Positions 17,176 to 26,824 of a stretch of 35,715 bases of DNA are shown here, piece by piece. Numbering within the stretch: the first letter of the stretch is position 1; each line of letters starts with the position of its first letter. The stretch spans positions 1 to 35,715 of the forward strand of contig LUQC01000027.1 in the NCBI GenBank assembly GCA_001627925.1. The letters are read 5' to 3'. A model generated the notes under the pieces. That model did not search any database. It saw nothing but the letters and a program-made list of their open reading frames with translations, and was not told where the DNA came from. This stretch comes from Rhodobacteraceae bacterium REDSEA-S34_B6 (GTDB lineage: Bacteria > Pseudomonadota > Alphaproteobacteria > Rhodobacterales > Rhodobacteraceae). Position numbers and translations under genes: made by a program.

Positions 17176-19443
17176 ATGTCAGATTTTCCGATGGCAATCT
17201 CTCAGCAAATTTGGGATATGAAATATAGATTGAAAGACCAAAATGGAACGTTTCTTGAGCAAACAGTTCAAGACACCTGGCGTCGCATAGCCAAAGCTTT
17301 ATCAGAAGTAGAAACCGAACCCAAAAAATGGGAAACTATTTTTTACAATGCTTTGACCGATTTTAAATTCTTGCCTGCGGGTAGAATAACGGCTGGATCG
17401 GGAACAAAACGCAATGTGACACTATTCAATTGCTTCGTAATGGGAGTGATACCTGATAGCATGAGCGGCATTTTTGATATGCTGAAAGAAGCCGCTTTAA
17501 CTATGCAACAGGGTGGGGGAATAGGATATGATTTCAGTACTATAAGGCCAAAAGGTTCGCTCGTAAAAGGTATTGCCGCTGATGCATCTGGGCCCGTTTC
17601 ATTCATGGATGTTTGGGATTCTATGTGCAGGACTATTATGTCAGCAGGTTCGCGGCGTGGTGCCATGATGGCGACAATGAGGTGTGATCATCCTGATATT
17701 GAAGAATTTATCGCTGCAAAGTCAGATTCACAAAAACTAAGAATGTTTAACTTATCTGTATTAGTAACTGATGCATTTATGGAGGCAGTGAAAAAGGGCG
17801 AAGACTGGAAGCTTATCTATAATAATAAAGTTTATAGTGTTATAAAAGCAGCTGATCTTTGGGATCAAATTATGCGTGCGACTTACAACTTTGCGGAGCC
17901 TGGTGTCATTTTTATTGACCGAATAAATGAGAAAAACAATTTAAGTTATTGTGAAAAGATAACGGCAACAAATCCCTGTGGGGAGCAGCCTCTACCTCCT
18001 TACGGGGCATGTTTACTGGGTTCAATTAACTTGGCCAAACTAGTTGAGCATCCATTTGATAAAAATGCGTATTTGGACGTTTCTCAGTTAGAAGATTTAG
18101 TTTCTACGGCCGTTCGCATGATGGATAATGTTATTGAAGTATCTCAATTTCCGCTTGAAGCACAAAAGTTGGAGGCTAAAAACAAACGTCGTATTGGGTT
18201 GGGCGTGACTGGCCTTGCTGATGCTTTGTTGATGGTTGGTTTGCGTTATGGCTCTGATGAAGCAGTCAAAAACACAGAAAAGTGGATGAAAACGATAGCC
18301 CGTTCAGCCTACAATGCTTCAATAAACTTAGCGGAAGAAAAGGGAGCGTTTCCACTTTTTGATCCTGAGAAGTTCATAGTTTCAGGCAACATGATCCAGA
18401 TGGATGAAGATGTTAAAAAAGCCGTCAATAAATTTGGGATCAGAAATGCCCTTCTAACATCAATTGCACCGACTGGTACCATCTCGTTATATGCTGGGAA
18501 TGTCAGCTCTGGTATAGAACCTGTTTTTGCATACAGTTATACGCGAAAAGTTTTGCAAAACGATGGCTCTCATGTTGAGGAAGAAGTTGTAGACTATGCA
18601 GTTCAATTGTGGAGGGATAAATTTGGTAATGCACCATTCCCAGACTTTTTCGTCAGTGCTCAAAATTTGACCCCCGCAGATCATGTTAAAATGCAGGCTG
18701 CTGCCCAAAAGTGGGTTGATAGCTCAATATCTAAAACTATAAATTGCCCAGAAGATATAAGTTTTGATGACTTTAAAGAGGTGTATATTCAAGCTTATGA
18801 TACCGGTTGCAAAGGTTGTACGACCTACAGGCCTAACGAGGTAACAGGATCAGTGCTATCAGCTGGGTCGGAAGAAAAATTGGCGTCTGATCAAGAGGCA
18901 AATGGAGATATCATCTATATGTCTGAGCCTCTTGATCGGCCTAGCACTTTGGATGGAAATACATACAAGTTAAAGTGGCCAGATAGCGAACATGCAATTT
19001 ACGTTACCATCAATGATATAATTGTTAACGACATGAGGCGTCCATTTGAGGTTTTTATAAACTCTAAAAATATGGAGCATTTTGCTTGGACCGTTGGTTT
19101 AACGCGAATGATTTCTGCAGTGTTTCGAAGGGGAGGTGATGTTTCCTTTGTTGTCGATGAATTAAAGGCAGTATTTGATCCCAGAGGTGGTGCGTGGGTA
19201 GGCGGAAAATACATTCCTTCAATTTTGGCAGCCATTGGCGGAGTTCTGGAAGAACATATGATGAAGATTGGGTTTATTAAAGACACTGATACAAGTCTTT
19301 TTCATAAAAGTAGTGAAGTAACTAAGTTGGAAAATCTCAAAATAAGCCAACAAAAATCCTGTACGTCATGTGGTCAGTTCGATCTTCAGATGATAGAAGG
19401 GTGTATGACTTGTCGGAGCTGTGGTTACTCAAAATGTGGGTAA
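17176..19443 (+). CDS. nrdJ: Adenosylcobalamin-dependent (class II) ribonucleotide reductase
   Basis: A 755-residue class II ribonucleotide reductase that reduces ribonucleotides to deoxyribonucleotides using a B12-derived radical. Redox cysteines are C86 in LFNCFVMG and C279 in YGACLLGSINL. The radical cysteine is C268 with Asn266 and Glu270 in TNPCGEQPL. The segment LTSIAPTGTISLYAGNVSSGIEP is typical of the barrel. The C-terminus has a zinc-finger/redox tail with CxxC pairs (CTSCGQ and CMTCRSCGYSKCG). No class I genes are in the window. The cell therefore needs B12, although no B12 riboswitch is visible in the short upstream gap. An SseB-like gene follows after 29 bp in the same direction. 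Confidence 0.95.
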   Translation: MSDFPMAISQQIWDMKYRLKDQNGTFLEQTVQDTWRRIAKALSEVETEPKKWETIFYNALTDFKFLPAGRITAGSGTKRNVTLFNCFVMGVIPDSMSGIFDMLKEAALTMQQGGGIGYDFSTIRPKGSLVKGIAADASGPVSFMDVWDSMCRTIMSAGSRRGAMMATMRCDHPDIEEFIAAKSDSQKLRMFNLSVLVTDAFMEAVKKGEDWKLIYNNKVYSVIKAADLWDQIMRATYNFAEPGVIFIDRINEKNNLSYCEKITATNPCGEQPLPPYGACLLGSINLAKLVEHPFDKNAYLDVSQLEDLVSTAVRMMDNVIEVSQFPLEAQKLEAKNKRRIGLGVTGLADALLMVGLRYGSDEAVKNTEKWMKTIARSAYNASINLAEEKGAFPLFDPEKFIVSGNMIQMDEDVKKAVNKFGIRNALLTSIAPTGTISLYAGNVSSGIEPVFAYSYTRKVLQNDGSHVEEEVVDYAVQLWRDKFGNAPFPDFFVSAQNLTPADHVKMQAAAQKWVDSSISKTINCPEDISFDDFKEVYIQAYDTGCKGCTTYRPNEVTGSVLSAGSEEKLASDQEANGDIIYMSEPLDRPSTLDGNTYKLKWPDSEHAIYVTINDIIVNDMRRPFEVFINSKNMEHFAWTVGLTRMISAVFRRGGDVSFVVDELKAVFDPRGGAWVGGKYIPSILAAIGGVLEEHMMKIGFIKDTDTSLFHKSSEVTKLENLKISQQKSCTSCGQFDLQMIEGCMTCRSCGYSKCG

Positions 19444-19472
19444 TACCAACAGGGTAGTTAAATGAATTTAGA

Positions 19473-20273
19473 ATGACTGAGAATATTACCAAGCTCGATG
19501 AGCTAAAAGAGTTAGCCGATGGTACGGACAACGATGACAAATCAAGATTTTTATTTTATGAGGCTCTACTTGATACCGAACTATATTTATTACTGGAGAA
19601 AGAGATTGAAGGCGGCATAGCTTGTCCGAATTTAGTTGAAACGCCTGAAGATAAATATGCATTAGTTTTTGATACCATTTCTAGGTTAGTTGACTTTACT
19701 GGAAATAGCTCCCCCTATCTTGCACTAACGGGGCGAATGGTTTTACCAATGTTGAAAGAGCAAAATCTTGGCTTGGGATTAAACTTAAATTTGGCTGTTT
19801 CTTCAGAGATACTGCTCAGCAGTAACGATATTGATTGGTTGCAAAATATTGTCGAGCAATCCCCAAAAAGATTAAGCGATAAAATAACTAAGTTTAGCAA
19901 ACCAAGTATACCATTCGTAGTAAGGAATTCATTAAATAATAAATTGAGTTACTTATCTAAATTTGTTCCCGAGGCATGGATTGTTGAAGTAATCTATAAA
20001 AGTGGTTATAAATCGCAACTTATTGTATTTGTTGATATAAATCAAAAGATGCATGCTGTAATAGCTAGGGCAGTAAATGAAGTAGTTAACTTTACATTGT
20101 ACGATGAAAAACCAATTGATGTCATTTTCCTGAACGTTGACAGCCCAAATTTAAAAAAAATCAGAAAGATTGGTATCTCGTTAAATTTTGAAAAAGATTT
20201 AGAAGAAAAAAATGCTTCATTTGAGCCAGCTGTAGACTTAAAAGAAAATCTTAAACCACCACGGCTCAAGTGA
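19473..20273 (+). CDS. SseB family protein
   Basis: A 266-residue protein resembling the SseB N-terminal-domain family found across Rhodobacteraceae. The best segments are LFYEALLDTELYLLLEKE (about 26-43), DTISRLVDFTGNSSPYLALTGR (about 71-92) and GLGLNLNLAVSSEILLSSNDIDWL. No signal peptide, membrane helix or enzyme motif is evident. Despite the name, which comes from type III secretion work, these proteins are of unknown role in this group. It is probably cotranscribed with nrdJ and converges on the flavoprotein gene ending at 20300. Confidence 0.75.
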   Translation: MTENITKLDELKELADGTDNDDKSRFLFYEALLDTELYLLLEKEIEGGIACPNLVETPEDKYALVFDTISRLVDFTGNSSPYLALTGRMVLPMLKEQNLGLGLNLNLAVSSEILLSSNDIDWLQNIVEQSPKRLSDKITKFSKPSIPFVVRNSLNNKLSYLSKFVPEAWIVEVIYKSGYKSQLIVFVDINQKMHAVIARAVNEVVNFTLYDEKPIDVIFLNVDSPNLKKIRKIGISLNFEKDLEEKNASFEPAVDLKENLKPPRLK

Positions 20274-20299
20274 CTTTTTAAGGGAATAGGCAACTAAAA

Positions 20300-22741
20300 C
20301 TAGGCTTTTGTACGTTTACTGAGTGGGTCGTATAAAGGTTTAAGCGACGCTTTCGCCGCATAAATAGTACCTGCGACATCTATTTCAAATTTTGATGATA
20401 GAAGTTCTTCTGGACTTTCATTTTTACAAGGTACGTATCCCATACCGATTGCTCCACCTAGTTTATGCCCATAATTACCTGAACTGATATAACCTACAAT
20501 TTCGCCATCTCTCATTATTGGTTCGTTGTGATATAATAGAGGCCCAGGGTCTATAAGTTGGAATTGAACCAATCTCTTTTCTAAGCCGCATTCTTTCTTA
20601 TCAATCACAGCTTTTTTGCCTATAAAATCCGGTTTGCCAGTATCCACTGCAAAACCCAACCCGGCTTCAAGCACATGGTCTTCACATGTAATATCATGCC
20701 CAAAATGTCGATAAGCTTTTTCTATCCTACAGCTGTCCATCATGTGCATTCCACATAACTTTAAATTATGTTCTGACCCAGCATCAAATATCGTCTCAAA
20801 AATATGACCGCATTGATCACTACTAATGTATAGCTCCCATCCAAGTTCGCCCACATAAGAAACCCTATGGGCACGGGCTTGTCCCATTCCTATTTCAATC
20901 AATTGTGCGGTGCCAAAAGGGTTCGTTTCATTCTCAAAATTATTTGGAGAAACACTATTTAGTAAAGCTCTTGACGCTGGTCCCATTAATGCAAGAATTC
21001 CTTCTGCGGCAGTAACGTCTGTAATAACTACGCTATAGTCCTTTTGATTCCTCCGCAGCCAAGTTTCATCAGCAAGTCGAGTAGCAGCAGGTGTTACGAT
21101 CAAATACGTGGTCTCACTTAGTCTAGTCACAGTAACGTCTGCTTCTATACCGCCTTTTGAATTCAAAAATTGGGTATATACTATTTTACCTATGTCGACA
21201 GATAAGTTTGCACCGCATAAATAATTTAGAAAACTTTCGGCATCTTTACCCTCTACTCGTATTTTTCCGAAGGTAGACATATCATATAGACCAACATGCT
21301 CCCTCACAGCCATGTGCTCTCTAGCTGAATTTTCAAACCAATTCTGGCGTTTCCAACTGTAACGATATTCATCACTTTGCCCAGTGTTAGAGAACCAATT
21401 TGCACGTTCCCAACCAGCTACCTCTCCGAAGACAGCGCCTTTGGACTTCAGATGCTCATGAAAAGGCGTTCGTCTGACACCTCGGGCACTTTCCTTTTGT
21501 CTAAAAGGGAAGTGATCAGCATACAGCAGACCAAGTGTTTCTTTTGACCGTTCAAATAAATATTTTTTATTTCCCTGAAAAGGTTGCATACGACTTATAT
21601 CAACATCGCCCAAGTCGAATGGTTTTTCTTTATCTTGCATCCATTGTGCGAGTGCCATTCCCGCACCTCCGGCGGATTGTATACCTATTGAATTAAATCC
21701 TGCTGCTACCCAAACATTTTCCATTTCAGGTGAGCGACCAAGGTGGTAAGCATCGTCCGGTGTGAAACTCTCTGGCCCATTAAAAAACGTATGAATTCCA
21801 GCTTTCTCAAGCATAGGAACTCTATTTACAGCCATTTCCAAAATTGGTTCAAAATGTTCGAAATCTTCAGGAAGTTGGTCGAATTCAAAATCTTTGGGTA
21901 TTCCAGACATACCCCAAGGCTTCGCATTAGGTTCAAATGCCCCAAGCAGCATTTTGCCGGCATCTTCCTTGTAATACGCGCATTCATCCGGGACTCTAAG
22001 CACCGGTAGTTGAGTTAATTCTGCTATTGGTTCAGTAACTATATAAAAATGCTCACATGCATGAAGGGGAATATTTGTACCTAACATTTTGCCAACGCTG
22101 TGACCCCACATTCCAGCACAATTTACTATTTCTTCACAGGAGATCCGTCCACTCTCACCATGTCGATTAGTCCATTCAACACCAGTTACTTTATTCTGAT
22201 TTTTAAATATTTTTGTTGCAGTAACTCCTTCGTAAATTTTAGCACCTTCCTGCCGTGCGCCTTTTGCAAGAGCCAAAGCAATATTTGCGGGATCTCCTTG
22301 TCCGTCTTTCCCTAGAAAGACCCCACCCACTATCCTTTCTAGATTAATGTGAGGATATCTATTTTTGATTTCGCGCGGAGAAATTTCTTCCACATCAACC
22401 CCAAAAGCTCTAGCCATAGCTGCAGAGCGTTTCAATTCTTCCATTCTCTCGTTTGTAAGAGCAACACTAATTGAACCCACTCTTTTAAAACCTGTTGACA
22501 CACCTGTTTCTTTTTCAAGATCAAAGTATAATTCTTGTGTGTACTTTGCTAATTTTGTCATATTAGCGCTGGCTCTTAATTGGCCTATCAACCCTGCAGC
22601 ATGCCACGTTGTTCCAGAAGTGAGTTGTTTGCGCTCCAACAAAACTATATCATTCCAGCCTAATTTACTCAAATGGTAGGCTACTGAACATCCAATGACG
22701 CCGCCGCCTATAATAATAACTCTGGCTTTATCCTGTATCAT
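20300..22741 (-). CDS. DMGDH/sarcosine dehydrogenase-like FAD and folate (GcvT) fusion protein
   Basis: An 813-residue two-module enzyme. The N-terminal D-amino-acid-oxidase-type FAD domain has IIGGGVIGCSVAYHLSKLG at about 10-28. The WHAAG motif (His47) is where dimethylglycine dehydrogenase attaches FAD covalently. The C-terminal GcvT aminomethyltransferase-like half (from about 425) has VGLYDMSTFGKIRVEG, YVGELGWELYIS and GHDITCEDHVLEAGL. Such proteins oxidise an N-methyl group and pass it to tetrahydrofolate. The likely substrate is dimethylglycine or sarcosine (inference). It is the last gene of the operon, 15 bp after the homocysteine methyltransferase. It is a paralogue of the flavoprotein at 23653-26100, so the two probably act on successive methyl groups. 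Confidence 0.88.
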   Translation of the reverse strand: MIQDKARVIIIGGGVIGCSVAYHLSKLGWNDIVLLERKQLTSGTTWHAAGLIGQLRASANMTKLAKYTQELYFDLEKETGVSTGFKRVGSISVALTNERMEELKRSAAMARAFGVDVEEISPREIKNRYPHINLERIVGGVFLGKDGQGDPANIALALAKGARQEGAKIYEGVTATKIFKNQNKVTGVEWTNRHGESGRISCEEIVNCAGMWGHSVGKMLGTNIPLHACEHFYIVTEPIAELTQLPVLRVPDECAYYKEDAGKMLLGAFEPNAKPWGMSGIPKDFEFDQLPEDFEHFEPILEMAVNRVPMLEKAGIHTFFNGPESFTPDDAYHLGRSPEMENVWVAAGFNSIGIQSAGGAGMALAQWMQDKEKPFDLGDVDISRMQPFQGNKKYLFERSKETLGLLYADHFPFRQKESARGVRRTPFHEHLKSKGAVFGEVAGWERANWFSNTGQSDEYRYSWKRQNWFENSAREHMAVREHVGLYDMSTFGKIRVEGKDAESFLNYLCGANLSVDIGKIVYTQFLNSKGGIEADVTVTRLSETTYLIVTPAATRLADETWLRRNQKDYSVVITDVTAAEGILALMGPASRALLNSVSPNNFENETNPFGTAQLIEIGMGQARAHRVSYVGELGWELYISSDQCGHIFETIFDAGSEHNLKLCGMHMMDSCRIEKAYRHFGHDITCEDHVLEAGLGFAVDTGKPDFIGKKAVIDKKECGLEKRLVQFQLIDPGPLLYHNEPIMRDGEIVGYISSGNYGHKLGGAIGMGYVPCKNESPEELLSSKFEIDVAGTIYAAKASLKPLYDPLSKRTKA

Positions 22742-22756
22742 CGTATTCTAATGCCC

Positions 22757-23656
22757 TTATATAATTTGAAATCCTAATTCATGGATCTTTTTTGCGATCT
22801 TCGAGATATGAGTGGGGCCAATTTCGCAGCATCCGCCAACGATAGTGGCGCCATTCCTGACCCAATCAATAACAAAATTACTATACTCCTCCGGTCCCAA
22901 GTCTTTACGAGCTGCCAACGCATCAACTGTTGGTCTCTCTTTTAGAAACTCTTTTGATATTTTGGAAAATCCATTCGCATACGCTCCAAAGGGTTTATTC
23001 ATTTTGGAAATGATAGGTAATGCATTATCTACTGCTTCTGGCGGGGAGCAGTTGATGAGAACTGCTTCAATTGAATGATCGTTGATAATAGGCTCTATAT
23101 CTTTTAGGTTTTCGCCTGATCGTAGTTTTGTGCCATCTTGATCGTCTACACTAAAAGATATCCAAACCGGCTTGTTCTCTTTATCTGTCGATGCCAAAAC
23201 CCCTTTGGCTTGTTTTAAAGAAGAGACCGTTTCAACTAATAATATATCTACCTTAGGGGCAATATTTGCAATCTTCTCATCATATATTTTTGATGCTTCA
23301 TCGATTGCAGGGCAGAGGTCAGGTCGGTATGACGCTATTAAAGGGCCAATTGAACCTGCAACTCGACCACTTCCAAAATTATTACGGGCATTGCAGGCGG
23401 CTTCAACTGAAGAGCTCCATAAATTATGTACTTCATGCTCCAGGTTGAAGTGCTTTAAACGGTCTCGAAGTACTGTGTAGCTGTTTGTTGTGGCAATAGT
23501 TGCCCCAGCTTCAAAGTAAGCACTATGGATATTCGATACCATTTCTGGATTTGTTAACATAATTTCTGTTGACCATAACGGTGTTGGTTTTTTATCAAAT
23601 TTTTTAACTAATTCTTGTCCGACTGATCCATCAAGAAGTGTTATCGCTTCTTTCAT
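22757..23656 (-). CDS. Homocysteine S-methyltransferase family protein (BHMT/MmuM-like)
   Basis: A 299-residue TIM-barrel methyltransferase. It begins ITLLDGSVGQEL and keeps the zinc/thiol-binding cysteines C203 (INCSPPEAV), C276 and C277 (VGGCCEIGPTHI). Family members move a methyl group to homocysteine, making methionine, from betaine, S-methylmethionine or similar donors. The donor cannot be read from the sequence. Lying between two DMGDH-like genes makes glycine betaine attractive because its demethylation gives dimethylglycine. Its ATG overlaps the stop of the upstream flavoprotein gene by 4 bp. A donor other than betaine, such as a sulfonium compound, remains possible. Confidence 0.85.
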   Translation of the reverse strand: MKEAITLLDGSVGQELVKKFDKKPTPLWSTEIMLTNPEMVSNIHSAYFEAGATIATTNSYTVLRDRLKHFNLEHEVHNLWSSSVEAACNARNNFGSGRVAGSIGPLIASYRPDLCPAIDEASKIYDEKIANIAPKVDILLVETVSSLKQAKGVLASTDKENKPVWISFSVDDQDGTKLRSGENLKDIEPIINDHSIEAVLINCSPPEAVDNALPIISKMNKPFGAYANGFSKISKEFLKERPTVDALAARKDLGPEEYSNFVIDWVRNGATIVGGCCEIGPTHISKIAKKIHELGFQII

Positions 23657-26100
23657 GCGCGCAATCTTTCGTTCATTGGATCCCAGATTGACCCTTCTGG
23701 TTGGACAATAGCTTTATGACGGTCTCCAAAAATCTCTATTTCAATTTCTGTTCCTGCCGAAGCCAAATCACTCCTTATCATTCCAAGAGCAATTGAAGAA
23801 TTCGTGCGATAGCCCCATGCGCCAGATGTCGTCTCTCCCACAATTTGATTATTTTTCCATAGAGTAGACATATATGGAGCGTCACATTTTCCCGCCTCTA
23901 CTATTAGTGATACAAACTGTTTTTTGCTTCCGTGCTGTCTTTCTATCTCTAAAGCTGCTTTTCCTGGAAAATCCTCTTCTTTATCGAACTTAATAAATCT
24001 CGACAAACCAGCCTCTAACAGGCTGTAATCTGTTGATAAGTCTCCTTTCCAAGCTCGATATCCCTTTTCTATGCGAAGAGAATTTAAAGCCCACATGCCA
24101 AACGGCTTTGCGCCTGCATCACTAATTTCTTTGTAAAGAGTTGAAATATTTTCGACATCAGTGTGAATTTCCCAACCTAATTCTCCCGCAAAACTAACAC
24201 GCATCAAATGACAAGGCTTCCCACATACTTTTGCTTTATGATGGCTTAACCAAGGAAGGTATAGATCTGCGTCAGTACCAATTTTTTCAAGTAGATTACG
24301 AGACTTGGGCCCTGTAACTATCAAAGTGCTAAGTTTCTCAGTTGTGTCTGTTACGGATATATTTAAAGAAGATGCTTTGTTAATTATTTCCCAATCATGC
24401 CATTGAGCAGAAGCGGCTGTTATGAGAGTAAATTTTTCCTCAGAGTGTCGAATGATTGACATTTCAGTTAATATGCGACCTCTTGTATCTGCAAAATATG
24501 CTAAATTAAGACGTCCAATTTTTGGCAATGATCCTGCAATTCTTCCTCGAAGCCATGCTGCAGTTCCTTTTCCTTCAATATCAAAGCGGCTGAAACCAGG
24601 TAGGTCCAAAACACCTACGTCATCTCTTACGGCATAACATTCCTCTTTAATTCGTTGCTCCCACGGGCCATTACGTTCCCATGTTTGCGTTGTCTTTTCG
24701 GAAATATCGTCAGTGCTATTTGCAAACCAGTTTGCACGCTCCCAACCATTGTATGCACCCATTTGACCACCTTTTTTTACTATTTGGTCATGCGCTGGTG
24801 AAAGTTTTTTATTCCTTCCTGCTGGCCATTCATGCCATGGGAAATGCATAGCATATTCATGTCCATAAATTTCCATGCCCTTAGCAACACAATAATCATG
24901 ATCTGTATAATTTGTGTAACGCCGCGGATCACATGACCACATGTCCCATTCTGTTTCGCCCTCAATTAGCCACTCGGATAAAACTTTTCCTGCCCCACCG
25001 GCTTGAGCGATCCCAAAAGTAAATACACATGCTTCAAATGCATTCGGTACGCCAGGCATTGGACCTATCAAAGGAAGTCCATCTGGCGCATATGGGATTG
25101 GTCCATTTATAACTTTGCTAACCCCCGCTTCACCCAACAGAGGCACTCTAGCTAATGCATCTTCTATGTACCATTCCAATCGATCAAGATCATCTGGGTA
25201 CAACTGAAAACTAAAATCTTCCGGCATTGGATCGTCGGGTTGCGCCCAGTGGGCTCTACAAGTTCGCTCATAGGGACCAAGGTTGAAACCAAATTTTTCT
25301 TGGCGAAGATAATAGCTACTATCAACATCACGAAGCAGTGGAAGTTTGTGTTGCATTTCAGTGGACCAATCTTTTACGGCCTCAACTTCCTCAAATAATA
25401 GGTACTGATGGCTCATAACCATCATAGGGACAGTTCTTCCTCCGTATGGAATGAACCATTCTCCAACCCTTTGAGCGTAGTAACCCGCTGCATTAACGAC
25501 ATACTCGCATCGAATATCTCCTTTTGTTGTATGAATAATCCATTCATCATTTTTTCTGCTGACGCCAGTTGCTGAACAAAAGCGAATTATTTCTGAGCCT
25601 AAGTCTCGTGCGCCCTTCGCTAACGCCTGTGTCAACTGCGCTGGATCAATATCCCCATCACTAGGATCGTAGAGAGCTCCTTTCAGATCATGAGTTTCAA
25701 TAAATGGGTATTTATTCTTAATTTCGTCTAAACCAAGGATACTAATATCCATACCTTGATATTGTCCCATTCCTTTTGCACGTTCAAATTCTTGCATGCG
25801 CTCTTTGGAATGACCAAGCCTTATTGATCCGGTCATATGATAATTCATCGGGTAGTCTACTTCTTGCGCCAATCCACTATATAATTCAGTTGAATAACGC
25901 TGCATATTCATTATTGACCAACTTGTGGAAAATGTTGGTACGTTTCCTGCCGCATGCCACGTAGAACCAGCTGTTAGTTCATTTTTTTCAATAAGTATAC
26001 AGTCAGTCCACCCTGCTTTAGCGAGATGAAAAAGTGCTGAGGCTCCCACAGCACCACCGCCTATTATTACCACTCTTGCAGATTTTGGAAATTCAGACAT
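23653..26100 (-). CDS. DMGDH/sarcosine dehydrogenase-like FAD and folate (GcvT) fusion protein
   Basis: An 815-residue enzyme built like the one at 20300-22741. The FAD domain begins VVIIGGGAVGASALFHLAKAG (about 10-30) with the covalent-flavin motif WHAAG (His49). A GcvT-like folate-binding half starts at about 440 and includes VGVLDLPGFSRFDIEG, FAGELGWEIH and YRAWKGDLSTDYSLLEAGL. Sequence differences from its paralogue suggest different substrates, e.g. dimethylglycine versus sarcosine. A strong AAGGAG site lies 6 bases before the ATG. It is 41 bp after the XRE-cupin regulator on the same strand and overlaps the methyltransferase gene. The products should be 5,10-methylene-THF and a demethylated amine (family knowledge). 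Confidence 0.88.
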   Translation of the reverse strand: MSEFPKSARVVIIGGGAVGASALFHLAKAGWTDCILIEKNELTAGSTWHAAGNVPTFSTSWSIMNMQRYSTELYSGLAQEVDYPMNYHMTGSIRLGHSKERMQEFERAKGMGQYQGMDISILGLDEIKNKYPFIETHDLKGALYDPSDGDIDPAQLTQALAKGARDLGSEIIRFCSATGVSRKNDEWIIHTTKGDIRCEYVVNAAGYYAQRVGEWFIPYGGRTVPMMVMSHQYLLFEEVEAVKDWSTEMQHKLPLLRDVDSSYYLRQEKFGFNLGPYERTCRAHWAQPDDPMPEDFSFQLYPDDLDRLEWYIEDALARVPLLGEAGVSKVINGPIPYAPDGLPLIGPMPGVPNAFEACVFTFGIAQAGGAGKVLSEWLIEGETEWDMWSCDPRRYTNYTDHDYCVAKGMEIYGHEYAMHFPWHEWPAGRNKKLSPAHDQIVKKGGQMGAYNGWERANWFANSTDDISEKTTQTWERNGPWEQRIKEECYAVRDDVGVLDLPGFSRFDIEGKGTAAWLRGRIAGSLPKIGRLNLAYFADTRGRILTEMSIIRHSEEKFTLITAASAQWHDWEIINKASSLNISVTDTTEKLSTLIVTGPKSRNLLEKIGTDADLYLPWLSHHKAKVCGKPCHLMRVSFAGELGWEIHTDVENISTLYKEISDAGAKPFGMWALNSLRIEKGYRAWKGDLSTDYSLLEAGLSRFIKFDKEEDFPGKAALEIERQHGSKKQFVSLIVEAGKCDAPYMSTLWKNNQIVGETTSGAWGYRTNSSIALGMIRSDLASAGTEIEIEIFGDRHKAIVQPEGSIWDPMNERLRA

Positions 26101-26141
26101 TTTTATCTCCTTAGAAACTTATTTGAGGTATATTCAATTGT

Positions 26142-26714
26142 TTAATAAATTGGTGGGGCAATCACCCATATTATACTGCACGGTTCTGAAAATGGGTTTG
26201 CCCACCTATGTGCTTCCCCTTTAATTCTAAAACTATCGCCTGCACTAACTGTGAATTCTTTATCGTTTATATTCAAAATAAGACTGCCGCTTATTACATA
26301 TCCAACTTCTTGTGTTTGTCTCTTTTGTCTTTTTGCTAGTTTTGAATTTGGCTCAAACGTTGAATATACTACTTCAAAGTCATCAGTTAGGTCAGGAGAA
26401 AGTAACTCCTCTTTAAGACCAGATGAGTTTGAACCTATGACCCGCCTAGCTGATTTTCTAACAATATACCCCTCTTCCTCTGATCCTGAGCGTGATTGTC
26501 CAAATAATATTGATAGGGGCACGTTAAGAACGCGAGCCAAGTCTTTTAAGTCATCGATGGATGGTTGAGACTTATCTCTTTCTATTTGGCTAATCCATCC
26601 TAATGATTTTTCTGTAGCTGTAGATAATTCCTTAATTGTCATCTTGCGAGATTTACGTAGTGATCGAAGATCAGCACCCAAGGTTGATGATGAATTTGGA
26701 TCAAAATTATGCAT
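26142..26714 (-). CDS. XRE-family regulator with C-terminal cupin domain
   Basis: A 190-residue protein with an N-terminal helix-turn-helix of the XRE type (about 12-68: LRSLRKSRKMTIKELSTATEKSLGWISQIERDKSQPS) and a C-terminal cupin barrel (about 115-185: TQEVGYVISGSLILNINDKEFTVSAGDSFRI...HRWANPF). Regulators of this class sense a small ligand in the cupin and usually control the adjacent catabolic operon, as PuuR does for putrescine. It is the first gene of the minus-strand demethylation operon, so it probably autoregulates the cluster. A candidate operator lies just upstream at 26753-26783. Confidence 0.9.
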   Translation of the reverse strand: MHNFDPNSSSTLGADLRSLRKSRKMTIKELSTATEKSLGWISQIERDKSQPSIDDLKDLARVLNVPLSILFGQSRSGSEEEGYIVRKSARRVIGSNSSGLKEELLSPDLTDDFEVVYSTFEPNSKLAKRQKRQTQEVGYVISGSLILNINDKEFTVSAGDSFRIKGEAHRWANPFSEPCSIIWVIAPPIY

Positions 26715-26752
26715 TACTCACCTATAACTAATTAAAGGTACGGTGTTAGCAG

Positions 26753-26783
26753 TTCATGAAAAAATCAAGTAAAATTTCATGAG
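26753..26783. promoter_or_regulatory. Candidate operator: two TTCATGAR palindromes
   Basis: TTCATGAA (26753-26760, a perfect palindrome) and TTCATGAG (26776-26783) lie with centres 23 bp apart, about two helical turns, in the 110-bp gap between the XRE-cupin gene and rluA. The spacing would put two dimers on the same DNA face. I infer a binding site for the adjacent regulator. No published motif is claimed. Confidence 0.4.
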
Positions 26784-26824
26784 TATAGACTTTTTTTATT
26801 TTATTGTTTAGGCGAAGGATTGAT

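Noticed and set aside
22812-23480. Plus-strand open frames opposite the homocysteine methyltransferase gene
   Set aside because: They mirror the coding frame of a clear enzyme and show no family features or ribosome binding sites.
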